This document shows, one piece after another, positions 1-5,391 of a stretch of 6,019 nucleotides of DNA. Source of the DNA: Alteromonadaceae bacterium UBA2620 (GTDB taxonomy: Bacteria > Pseudomonadota > Gammaproteobacteria > Enterobacterales > Alteromonadaceae); contig DDJQ01000090.1 in assembly GCA_002339125.1 (NCBI GenBank), positions 1,546-7,564 of the forward strand, read 5' to 3'. Numbering within the stretch: position 1 is the stretch's first letter; each line of letters opens with the position of its first letter. The translations under genes were made by a program, and so were the position numbers. The notes under the pieces are model-generated. The model was given only the letters and a program-made list of their open reading frames with translations. It ran no database searches and was not told the DNA's origin.

Positions 1-225
1 TTTTACCATCTGTGCGCCCATGTTCTCGAACTTGTCTTCCAGCTCGATTTCTTTGGCTACAGATACACCATCTTTAGTGATGGTTGGCGCGCCGAACGAC
101 TTGTCTAAAACAACGTTACGACCTTTAGGACCTAAGGTAACTTTAACTGCGTTAGCCAGGATGTTTACGCCTTTCAGCATTTTTGTGCGGGCGTCATCAC
201 CAAAACGTACTTCTTTAGCTGCCAT
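1..225 (-). CDS. groL: 60 kDa chaperonin GroEL, N-terminal 75 residues (3' part beyond the left edge)
   Basis: GroEL forms the double-ring ATP-driven chamber that folds cytosolic proteins together with its GroES lid. Only the first 75 of roughly 545 residues are visible; the frame is open to base 1. The protein starts MAAKEVRFGDDARTKML and carries the equatorial-domain ATP-binding segment around residues 28-42 (VTLGPKGRNVVLDK) and the KDG at 51-53, where Asp52 matches the Asp needed for ATP hydrolysis in E. coli GroEL. The ATG at 225-223 is preceded by an AAGAGGAA ribosome binding site on the minus strand (about 231-239). The gene lies 33 bases downstream of groS, with no terminator or clear promoter between them, so it is the second gene of the classical groES-groEL operon. 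Nothing in the visible part is abnormal. Confidence 0.98.
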   Translation of the reverse strand, partial: MAAKEVRFGDDARTKMLKGVNILANAVKVTLGPKGRNVVLDKSFGAPTITKDGVSVAKEIELEDKFENMGAQMVK

Positions 226-258
226 GATAAATTCCTCTTAATTCGGGTTAACGGGTGA

Positions 259-549
259 TTATTCTACGATTGCCAGAATGTCGCTTTCGCTCATGATCAG
301 TACTTCCTGATCGTCCAGCTTCTCGGTTTTTACGCCGTAACCGTCGTTGAAAATAACGGTGTCACCGACTTTTACGTCTAATGCTTTCACTTCGCCATTC
401 TCCAGAATGCGACCGTTGCCCACAGCGATTACTTCACCGCGAGTCGATTTTTCTGCCGCAGAACCGGTCAATACGATACCGCCAGCAGATTTGCTTTCTT
501 GCTCTGCGCGCTTGACGATAACGCGATCGTGTAAAGGACGAATTGCCAT
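259..549 (-). CDS. groS: 10 kDa co-chaperonin GroES
   Basis: GroES is the heptameric lid that caps the GroEL ring and triggers substrate release into the folding chamber. The 96-residue product has the normal family length. It begins MAIRPLHDRVIVKR, then has the mobile loop at about residues 16-34 with the GroEL-contacting hydrophobic tripeptide Ile25-Val26-Leu27 (GGIVL), the GEVIAVGNG strand, and the conserved VKVGDTVIFNDGYG segment. The start is the ATG at 549-547, seven bases after the Shine-Dalgarno AGGAGA (562-557 on the minus strand). A longer reading with TTG at 555 adds only two residues, would put the start too close to that site, and is not supported. Transcription is probably from the sigma-32 promoter at about 667-695, giving a leader of about 110 bases. 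It is first in the operon with groL. Confidence 0.98.
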   Translation of the reverse strand: MAIRPLHDRVIVKRAEQESKSAGGIVLTGSAAEKSTRGEVIAVGNGRILENGEVKALDVKVGDTVIFNDGYGVKTEKLDDQEVLIMSESDILAIVE

Positions 550-556
550 TTTCAAA

Positions 557-579
557 TCTCCTGAATAATCAACTATTCA
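557..579 (-). promoter_or_regulatory. groS ribosome binding site with an abutting AU-rich hairpin
   Basis: The Shine-Dalgarno AGGAGA lies at 562-557, seven bases before the ATG. Directly upstream is a perfect six-base-pair inverted repeat, TGAATA (579-574 on the minus strand) and TATTCA (567-562), with a six-base loop. The last base of the 3' arm is the first base of the Shine-Dalgarno. The stem is A/T-rich and weak, so it may not form stably in the mRNA. The repeat is seen directly; a role in translation is not shown. Confidence 0.45.
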
Positions 580-666
580 ATTTAAGTGTTATTGGGCTGC
601 ACAAAATATTCGTGCGGCCTTTGCCTAGTTGGCCTGTAAGGGCCGTAAAATCTTGTCTGCGTGGAT

Positions 667-695
667 AAATGGGGGAGCCCCCGGACAAACTCAAG
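667..695 (-). promoter_or_regulatory. Sigma-32 (RpoH) heat-shock promoter of groS-groL
   Basis: On the minus strand the sequence reads CTTGAGT (695-689), a 14-base spacer, then CCCCATTT (674-667). The sigma-32 consensus is CTTGAAA, 13-17 bases, CCCCATNT, so the -10 element is a full match and the -35 differs at its last two bases. The bases in front of CTTGA are CCC-rich in E. coli groE too (here GCCCTTGA). Transcription would start near 660, leaving a leader of about 110 bases before the groS start codon. The spacer and -10 also hold five-base G and C arms (671-682), probably only a by-product of the C-rich -10. I see no convincing sigma-70 promoter nearby. Confidence 0.85.
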
Positions 696-753
696 GGCTT
701 TGTTAAAAAAAAAGTGAAATTTTTTTCAGATACTACAAATTGGCAGGGGGAAG

Positions 754-778
754 AGCGATTGCCAGCCTGGCAATCGCT
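754..778. repeat. Perfect 11-bp inverted repeat with 3-base loop
   Basis: The arms AGCGATTGCCA (754-764) and TGGCAATCGCT (768-778) are perfectly complementary around the loop GCC. This is the strongest hairpin in the window. It sits between the end of the SDR gene (read leftwards) and the groS promoter, where a terminator insulating the chaperonin operon would be expected. However, no T-tract follows directly on either strand: on the minus strand the next bases are CTTCCCCC, and on the plus strand ATTTAAC. A run of nine T on the minus strand occurs only some 40 bases further on, after a weak five-bp A/T stem. It could be a non-canonical terminator, a protein-binding palindrome or a copy of a dispersed repeat. 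Confidence 0.6.
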
Positions 779-822
779 ATTTAACAAGGGCCTGATAACA
801 GGGCGAGAGCATGAATGCTTAA

Positions 823-972
823 ATATCGCTCAACGCCCGCTATCCGGATGGCAAAACCTACAATACCCATTTAAATGTGGTGGGCGCTTCCAAGGTAGCA
901 CAGTTTTTCATTCGCGATTTGCGTGCCCGTAACCACCCGTTAGCGAAATACGTTTACCGCGACTCGCTATAA
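823..972 (+). pseudogene. C-terminal remnant of an SGNH/GDSL-type esterase (rhamnogalacturonan acetylesterase-like)
   Basis: This 49-codon open stretch ends at the TAA 970-972. It has no ATG, no ribosome binding site, and an in-frame TAA directly in front (820-822). The translation contains YPDGKTYNTHLNVVGASKV, then AQFF, a charged helix and HPLAKYV. From family knowledge this pattern resembles the C-terminus of SGNH esterases of the rhamnogalacturonan acetylesterase type, which run roughly PDGK-x-DNTHxxxxGA-x-x-VA followed by a helix and LPLAxYL. The family's catalytic Asp-x-x-His is Tyr-x-x-His here, with TAC at 859-861 in place of an Asp codon, so the fragment would be inactive. Nothing upstream of 823 in any frame looks like the rest of the enzyme. 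It is the only plus-strand coding signal and converges on the SDR gene. A different 87-codon frame overlaps it (669-932) but has low-complexity, non-protein-like content. The family call is by eye and moderate. Confidence 0.5.
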
Positions 973-1021
973 ATTCACTTTCTATGGCAAAACAGTTGCA
1001 ACGCTGGCTTGTTATTCCTGT
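973..1021. other. Short spacer between esterase remnant and SDR gene
   Basis: These 49 bases separate the plus-strand remnant from the convergent stop of the SDR gene. Apart from the self-complementary octamer GTTGCAAC (1003-1010 region), which cannot form a looped stem, I see no terminator, promoter or repeat. Confidence 0.6.
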
Positions 1022-1627
1022 TTACGGGTTCAACTCAAACTCGTTAGCCCGGATAAACAGCACATCTCCGGGTGTAAATTCACCGTTGATTACCTGCATC
1101 ACGTAGCCGGTGAGTTGTTCGCAGGTCATCATATTATTGTTTGGTAAATCAAAGTAATCGCGGAATTTGGTATCAATAGCGCCGGGGCACAAACAAATTG
1201 AGTTATAACCATCGGCAGCGAGGCTTTTCGATAAGGTGATCACGCCGGCTTTTGACGCACAGTACGACGACCAGTCCTTGTAGGCATTAAACCCAGCCGT
1301 TGATGAGATCTGAATTAGCTGAGTAGATTCAGAATCAGTAAGCGCATACTTACATACATAATACGTACCCACCAGATTCACCTGAATATCATTAACCCAC
1401 AACGCACTGTCAGACTCCAGAATACGCTTAGGATGGATAGAGCCGGCATTGTTGATCACAATATCGTAGGGAGCAGAAAGTCCGGCAAAATAGGCTTTAA
1501 CAGAGTCTTCGCTGGTGACATCCAGCTCACTGCGCCCTGGCGTATCAATGTGGAATTGATTACCGTATTGCTGCTTAAAACTCTGCGCCCAATCGCCGCT
1601 GCCCCCGGTGATTAATACTCGCTTCAT
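1022..1627 (-). CDS. Short-chain dehydrogenase/reductase (SDR) family protein with altered nucleotide-binding loop
   Basis: The 201-residue protein has a classical SDR fold pattern: a first beta strand and turn (KRVLITGGSG), LDV at 35-37, NNAG at 59-62, the VN motif Asn84, SS at 108-109, the catalytic YCASK with Tyr122 and Lys126, and PG with IDT around 150. Ser109-to-Tyr122 spacing is the usual 13, so the Asn-Ser-Tyr-Lys tetrad is intact. Two features are odd. The TGxxxGxG cofactor loop reads TGGSGDWA, with the second and third glycines replaced by Asp12 and Ala14, and the protein is shorter than the usual 250 residues at the C-terminal substrate region. The ATG overlaps the upstream cytidylyltransferase stop in an ATGA, so the two are translationally coupled. 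By analogy with capsule pathways where a reductase makes the polyol phosphate that is then activated with CTP, it may act on a sugar phosphate or nucleotide-linked sugar. That role is inferred from context only. Confidence 0.85.
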   Translation of the reverse strand: MKRVLITGGSGDWAQSFKQQYGNQFHIDTPGRSELDVTSEDSVKAYFAGLSAPYDIVINNAGSIHPKRILESDSALWVNDIQVNLVGTYYVCKYALTDSESTQLIQISSTAGFNAYKDWSSYCASKAGVITLSKSLAADGYNSICLCPGAIDTKFRDYFDLPNNNMMTCEQLTGYVMQVINGEFTPGDVLFIRANEFELNP

Positions 1628-2073
1628 GATTTTTTAATCTCCGGGTTTTCGTGCTTATCGGCGGTGCTTTTCAACTTATTGTATTGTTCGGTGATTTGCT
1701 GTTTTAACCTGGTGGAACTCACCCCTTCACCGTAAGGGAAGTAGTACACCTCTACGCCTAAGTCGCGCAGGTAATCATATTTTCCGCGCCAGTCATCCCC
1801 TACCACGAACACGTCGATATTGAGATCTTTTACCCGGTCGGTATGATCCAACGAGCGCTGAGGGATAACCATATTGGGGTATTTTAAAGCAGAAATAATC
1901 GCCGCACGCTCTTCATAAGGCACTGCAGGGGGATTCTTATAGGTACAGACAAGTTCATCCGTACTAACGCCCACAATTAAAGTACCACCAAAGCCAGCGC
2001 CATATTCAATCATCTTAAGATGGTTACTGTGAAATAAATCAAAGGTGCCGGATACATATACTATTGGTTTCAT
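1624..2073 (-). CDS. TagD-like adenylyl/cytidylyltransferase family protein
   Basis: The protein belongs to the HxGH-type nucleotidyltransferases, most like glycerol-3-phosphate cytidylyltransferase (TagD), which joins CTP and a polyol phosphate to give a CDP-polyol plus pyrophosphate. Visible motifs are GTFDLFHSNHL at 9-19 (His15 and His18 kept), GVSTDELV at 35-42, Lys46 followed by NPP, YEER at 53-56, IDVFVVGDDWRGKYD at 86-100, and VSSTRLK at 118-124, which matches the ISTTxIK signature. The second site residue before His18 is Asn17 where the family normally has Gly. The length is 149 against about 130 for TagD, with a polar Lys/Glu-rich tail after residue 135. An AGGAAG site lies seven bases before the ATG at 2073. 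The gene starts 52 bases after the response regulator and overlaps the SDR gene by four bases. The substrate cannot be read from the sequence; FAD-synthetase-like or other sugar-phosphate transferases remain possible. Confidence 0.85.
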   Translation of the reverse strand: MKPIVYVSGTFDLFHSNHLKMIEYGAGFGGTLIVGVSTDELVCTYKNPPAVPYEERAAIISALKYPNMVIPQRSLDHTDRVKDLNIDVFVVGDDWRGKYDYLRDLGVEVYYFPYGEGVSSTRLKQQITEQYNKLKSTADKHENPEIKKS

Positions 2074-2125
2074 TTTTATTCTTCCTGCGTAGCTATGTAA
2101 TTAGGATAACATTGTTTAAGCGGGG

Positions 2126-2842
2126 TTACAGTGATAACCGTTGCCTGAATGCCTGAGCCTGGCGGCGTGAGGGCACCAGAATACGCCCGTTTTGCATACG
2201 TACCTGCCACTGGCCGTTAAGCGGCACTTCAATATCGTCGATAAAGGCCAGGTTGATAATTTCTGAACGGTTGATGCGAAAAAATTCGGCTTCAGGCAAA
2301 CGCGCCTCAATATGCGAAATGGCCTTATTCAACATCGGCTTATGCTGATCAAAATAAACCCTTGTGTAATTACCAACCGATTCAAACAGCTGTACCTGTT
2401 TAAGCCTGATCAGCCAGCATTGCTCGCCCTCTTTTAAAAACAACTGGCTGTCGCCATGCAGTCTGGACTCGGTGGTTACAGCCTCTTGCGCGGCAAGTTG
2501 CGCCTCAGCTTTGGCCAGGGCTTTGGTTAATCGCGGTAAGGTAATGGGTTTAAGCAAATAATCCAGCGCATCCACTTCAAAAGAGCGCACAGCAAATTCG
2601 TCAAAGGCAGTGGTAAACACCACTTTTGGCAATACCTCAAGTTGCTCTAGTAAGTCGAAGCCGGTGCCTCCGGGTAAGTCGATGTCCAGCAGAATCAGGT
2701 CGGGCTGCACTTCGTCGATAAGAGCAGTGGCACTTTCCACTGTATCGGCCTGCCCCACCAGAGTGACATTTGGCAGTTGCGACAACTGCTCACACAACTC
2801 CAGTCTCGCCAGTCGGCTGTCTTCCACTATGACTACCCGCAT
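2126..2842 (-). CDS. LytTR-family two-component response regulator (LytR/AlgR/YehT type)
   Basis: This 238-residue cytoplasmic transcription regulator has an N-terminal receiver domain (about 1-120) and a C-terminal LytTR DNA-binding domain (about 135-238). The receiver has acidic Glu7-Asp8, phospho-acceptor Asp53 in LLDIDLPGGTGFDLL, Thr77/Thr78, and Lys98 in LLKPI. The LytTR part shows the family pattern with LFLKEGEQCWLIRL, the ESVGNYTRVYF strand region, FFRINRSEIINL, and the final VPVS-like segment LVPSRRQAQAFRQRL. A complete set of phosphorylation residues implies it is activated by phosphate transfer from the adjacent kinase. The ATG at 2842-2840 lies inside the last codons of the kinase gene (10-base overlap, different frame), so translation is coupled. 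LytTR regulators often control surface, transport or exopolysaccharide genes and usually their own neighbours. Confidence 0.95.
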   Translation of the reverse strand: MRVVIVEDSRLARLELCEQLSQLPNVTLVGQADTVESATALIDEVQPDLILLDIDLPGGTGFDLLEQLEVLPKVVFTTAFDEFAVRSFEVDALDYLLKPITLPRLTKALAKAEAQLAAQEAVTTESRLHGDSQLFLKEGEQCWLIRLKQVQLFESVGNYTRVYFDQHKPMLNKAISHIEARLPEAEFFRINRSEIINLAFIDDIEVPLNGQWQVRMQNGRILVPSRRQAQAFRQRLSL

Positions 2843-3864
2843 GGTTTGTCCTTATACGGTATTTGTACCCGTGCCACGACCTTGTCTTGCTGTTGGCTCA
2901 GCGTAAACGCCTGCTGCTCTGTATAAAGTATTGCCAGCCGCTGACGAATATTCTCAACGCCTATACCGCCCTGGCCGGCCTTCAGTGAACCAGGGTTGGC
3001 CACTTCAATCAGCAGGCAATGCTCGGCAAGGCCGATAGACACGCTAACCACACCGCCCTCTACCTGCCTGGCGATACCATGCTTGATAGCGTTCTCCACC
3101 AGCAATTGCAGCATTAATCGCGGTACGGGGCAATCCTGGCTAACTTTATCGTCCACCGTCACCTGGTAGGCCAGACGGGATTCATACTGCATCTTCATCA
3201 GGCTCACGTAAGTCTCAACAATAGCCAGTTCGGCAGACAACGATGAGGTTTCCCCGGCATCACTTTGCAGATTATACCTTAGCATATCAGCCAGATTGGC
3301 CAGCATCTCTCTGGCCTTAGCCGCATCTTCTAATATCAGTGCACGAATATTATTAATGCAGTTAAACATAAAGTGCGGATTCAACTGACTCGGCAAGGCG
3401 TTTAACTGCGCCTGTTGCAGGTTTTGCTGGAGGTCTTCCTGAGTCGTCTCAAGCTCATCTACTTTACGTTGCCGGGTAATAAAAAAGTACAGGCCACTCC
3501 AGATAAGCAGAACGGCCCAAACCACCAGCAAATTGTTAATAAACAGCAAATCCAATGCGCCACTGGCCTGTTGGATAATCGGGTTTTTGATGACCACCAG
3601 GGTGCCGAGCATCAGACTCGTTGCGCCGCCGGCACCAAGCAGGGATGCTGTTATGACACCGGCAACGACTTTTAACAAGGGTAAGCGCTGCCAGCGGCGA
3701 TACCAGATGCGCAAACAATGTGAAGCCGCCATAGCAAAGCCATAGAGGATAAAGACAGCGATAAATAACGGATAGCTGGCTATGCCTGCAGCCACTTTTA
3801 ACATTGAGTCAATGGCGTAGAATAGTCCCCAACCGGTAACCTGGAGCAGCCAGTATTGCTTCAC
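2833..3864 (-). CDS. LytS/YehU-type membrane sensor histidine kinase
   Basis: The 343-residue protein is an inner-membrane sensor kinase of the His_kinase (PF06580-like) group that partners LytTR regulators. From the chosen start, four hydrophobic stretches occur at about 4-22, 31-49, 65-90 and 107-129, followed by a Gln/Glu-rich coiled coil at about 131-155. The phospho-acceptor is His164 in QLNPHFMFNCINNIR. The ATPase domain has the N-box LLVENAIKHG (Asn258), the weak NPGS equivalent and GGIGVENIRQRL (299-310). The start chosen is GTG at 3864-3862: it has a GGGAG six bases upstream and gives the usual family N-terminus KQYWLLQVTGWG. A GTG at 3897 adds 11 residues but lacks a ribosome binding site. 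The start lies one base after the hydrolase TAG, and the stop overlaps the regulator. No periplasmic sensor domain is visible, so the signal is probably sensed in or at the membrane. Confidence 0.95.
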   Translation of the reverse strand: MKQYWLLQVTGWGLFYAIDSMLKVAAGIASYPLFIAVFILYGFAMAASHCLRIWYRRWQRLPLLKVVAGVITASLLGAGGATSLMLGTLVVIKNPIIQQASGALDLLFINNLLVVWAVLLIWSGLYFFITRQRKVDELETTQEDLQQNLQQAQLNALPSQLNPHFMFNCINNIRALILEDAAKAREMLANLADMLRYNLQSDAGETSSLSAELAIVETYVSLMKMQYESRLAYQVTVDDKVSQDCPVPRLMLQLLVENAIKHGIARQVEGGVVSVSIGLAEHCLLIEVANPGSLKAGQGGIGVENIRQRLAILYTEQQAFTLSQQQDKVVARVQIPYKDKPCG

Positions 3865-3865
3865 A

Positions 3866-5233
3866 CTATTCTCCCACCCGGCTGCTGATCCAGTCACTGA
3901 TAATCAATAGCGCCTGTGGCGCAAACGTCTGATTAATCCTGCCATATTCGTCCGGCAGGCCGGATTCAGCCTGCTGAAAAAGGTGATTAAGATCCGGCAG
4001 TATTTTCAGCGTTACATCCTCGTTTTCCGAGCTTGCAAAAATGGCCTCCATACCTCCGATATTCGTGGCTGCAGCCACCTGCAAATCCTTCTCGCCATTT
4101 AATGCCAGTACCGGCATAGTCAGCTTTGGCAATACCTCTTCAGGCTGATAGGTTAAAAAACTTCGCCCCCACTCGTTAGCCACCACTTTAAGATACTGTT
4201 GGGCTGTGGCTTTGTCATAACCTTTGCTCAGTAAATCCTGCTCTATGGCCTGAGGGCTTTCCCCGGCAATCACCTGCTCAGCAAACACGCGCATCGCCTG
4301 ATAAATAGCCTCGCCATTGGGCAATCCGTAGGCCACCGCCATATCCCGTTGTTGTTCTGCCCATAGTGTTGTGCCATCCACACCTAATCCTGCCAGCAAC
4401 ACAACAAATGCAACGTCTGGCTGACGGGCTGCAAACAGTGGTGCCGTGACACCGCCCTCACTGTGTCCGATTAGACCAATCTTTTGCTGGTTTATTTCAT
4501 CCCGGGTGTTTAAGTACTCGAAAGCGGATGCCACGTCGGTGCTGAAATCATCAATGGTTGCTCCGGCAAAGGTACCGCCACTTTTAGCAGTACCGCGATC
4601 ATCAAACCGTAATACCGCGATGCCGGCTTTAGTCAGATGGTCGGCAATCACCAGAAAAGGCTTATGTCCCATCAGGGTTTCATCACGATCCTGCGGGCCC
4701 GAGCCGGACACCAGTATGGCTGCCGGAAATGGGCCTTTGCCGTCAGGCAGAGTTAGCGTTGCAGCAAACTCAAATGCCCCGGAAGTATGTGGGTAGCTGA
4801 CCTCTTCAACGGTATAGGGAAAAGGCGCTTCAGGGTGCTGAGGTCGTGCCGCGGCTTGTTTGGCTTTCTCTTTTCCTTCCTCGCTCTGGCGGGCCAGGGT
4901 CAGCGCAAAAGACTTGCCACTTTGAGTGAATGTCCCTGCCAGCTTGCCGTCTTCCAGCGCCGCCTCATAAGAAGCACCGATGGCAGCAAACTTCAACGTT
5001 ACCTGCGTATCTGTCATTTTCTCGGCACTGCCCGGGATGCCGAATGCCCCCTGGTTCGGGCTATCCAGACTAACCTGCCAGTCGGGCTCACTGCCCGCAA
5101 TATGCAGTACCAAAGGCAATGATACACCAGGCTGAATATTGAGTTCGCCGTGCCAATCACCCGCGGTTTCCATGGCCGCGCTGCTAGTTGCCAGGACTAA
5201 TCCGGCAACCAAACCTGTTATCCATTTAAGCAT
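3866..5233 (-). CDS. Exported alpha/beta-fold hydrolase (serine esterase/peptidase-like)
   Basis: The 455-residue protein starts with a Sec-type signal peptide (MLKWITGLVAGLVLATSSA, cleavage probably near 20-24), so it acts in the periplasm or outside. Residues about 25-115 form a beta-rich N-terminal domain that ends in a Lys/Glu/Ala linker (117-135). The catalytic domain follows: SGSGPQDRDE at 176-185, the oxyanion region, RFDDRGTAKSGG at 209-220, and the nucleophile elbow GHSEGG with Ser258. The presumed acid is Asp383 (NGEKD) and the catalytic His is His417 (PDLNHLF). This arrangement is that of the group of secreted alpha/beta hydrolases (EstD or YuxL-like) with a small N-terminal domain; substrate is unknown. 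A GGAGA site precedes the ATG at 5233 by about six bases. It is the first gene of an operon with the sensor kinase (gap of one base to its GTG) and response regulator, suggesting the enzyme makes, removes or is controlled through the signal. Confidence 0.93.
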   Translation of the reverse strand: MLKWITGLVAGLVLATSSAAMETAGDWHGELNIQPGVSLPLVLHIAGSEPDWQVSLDSPNQGAFGIPGSAEKMTDTQVTLKFAAIGASYEAALEDGKLAGTFTQSGKSFALTLARQSEEGKEKAKQAAARPQHPEAPFPYTVEEVSYPHTSGAFEFAATLTLPDGKGPFPAAILVSGSGPQDRDETLMGHKPFLVIADHLTKAGIAVLRFDDRGTAKSGGTFAGATIDDFSTDVASAFEYLNTRDEINQQKIGLIGHSEGGVTAPLFAARQPDVAFVVLLAGLGVDGTTLWAEQQRDMAVAYGLPNGEAIYQAMRVFAEQVIAGESPQAIEQDLLSKGYDKATAQQYLKVVANEWGRSFLTYQPEEVLPKLTMPVLALNGEKDLQVAAATNIGGMEAIFASSENEDVTLKILPDLNHLFQQAESGLPDEYGRINQTFAPQALLIISDWISSRVGE

Positions 5234-5275
5234 AAAATGTCTCCATAACGGTTGTGCTATGGAACACAGAATGCC

Positions 5276-5286
5276 TGATTAAATCA
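5276..5286. promoter_or_regulatory. Small palindrome upstream of the hydrolase operon (possible operator)
   Basis: TGATT-A-AATCA is a perfect inverted repeat with a single central base, about 45 bases upstream of the hydrolase start on the minus strand. It overlaps a weak TTGATT that could act as a -35 element, but no good -10 (only TCCATA or similar) is found at normal spacing. Function is not shown. Confidence 0.2.
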
Positions 5287-5304
5287 AGTCTGGTGGAATA
5301 AATG

Positions 5305-5313
5305 ACTAACGGT
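5305..5313 (-). promoter_or_regulatory. Possible LytTR half-site upstream of the hydrolase operon
   Basis: On the minus strand this reads ACCGTTAGT, which fits the published LytTR half-site pattern [TA][AC][CA]GTTN[AG][TG] at every position. A second, near-fitting ACCGTTATG lies at 5252-5244, next to the hydrolase ribosome binding site. The usual direct-repeat spacing of about 21 bases between half-site starts is not seen (here it is 61), so this is only a candidate autoregulatory site. A short motif of this degeneracy is expected by chance. Confidence 0.2.
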
Positions 5314-5358
5314 GATAACGACGGGTAAATGGTAAATGGAGGGGGATGAGCGGTTAGC

Positions 5359-5382
5359 CAGCAGGGCAAAGTTACCCTGCTG
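5359..5382 (-). terminator. Hairpin after kdgK (possible terminator)
   Basis: The arms CAGCAGGG (5359-5366) and CCCTGCTG (5375-5382) pair over eight bases around an eight-base loop, nine bases past the kdgK stop codon. The position fits the end of the kdgK transcript and separates it from the hydrolase operon. No T-run follows on the minus strand (GCTAACCG), so it would not be a standard intrinsic terminator; it may stabilise the 3' end instead. Confidence 0.4.
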
Positions 5383-5391
5383 AGATATTCC

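Noticed and set aside
550..555. Alternative TTG start for groES at 555
   Set aside because: It adds only Met-Lys before the conserved MAIRPL start and lies too close to the AGGAGA site.
20..568. Plus-strand open frames opposite groL and groES
   Set aside because: They are antisense shadows of strongly conserved chaperonin genes with no protein-family pattern.
671..682. GGGGG-AG-CCCCC inverted repeat in the groE promoter spacer
   Set aside because: The loop of two bases is too small for a hairpin, and the C-rich arm is part of the sigma-32 -10 element, so it is probably incidental.
702..728. Weak TGAAA/TTTCA stem followed by nine T on the minus strand, as a terminator
   Set aside because: The stem is five A/T-rich pairs, too weak for a convincing intrinsic terminator, though it could contribute to ending leftward transcripts.
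669..932. Plus-strand open frame of 87 codons between groES and the SDR gene
   Set aside because: It runs through the heat-shock promoter, an A-run and the hairpin; the translation has low-complexity Lys/Phe stretches and no recognisable family pattern. The alternative frame 823-972 looks protein-like instead.
3865..3897. Alternative GTG start for the sensor kinase at 3897
   Set aside because: No ribosome binding site precedes it, it would overlap the hydrolase by 32 bases, and the extra residues are not like the family N-terminus. GTG at 3864 has a well-spaced GGGAG.
5324..5337. Tandem GGTAAAT x2
   Set aside because: Two seven-base copies only; no evidence of a longer array or function.
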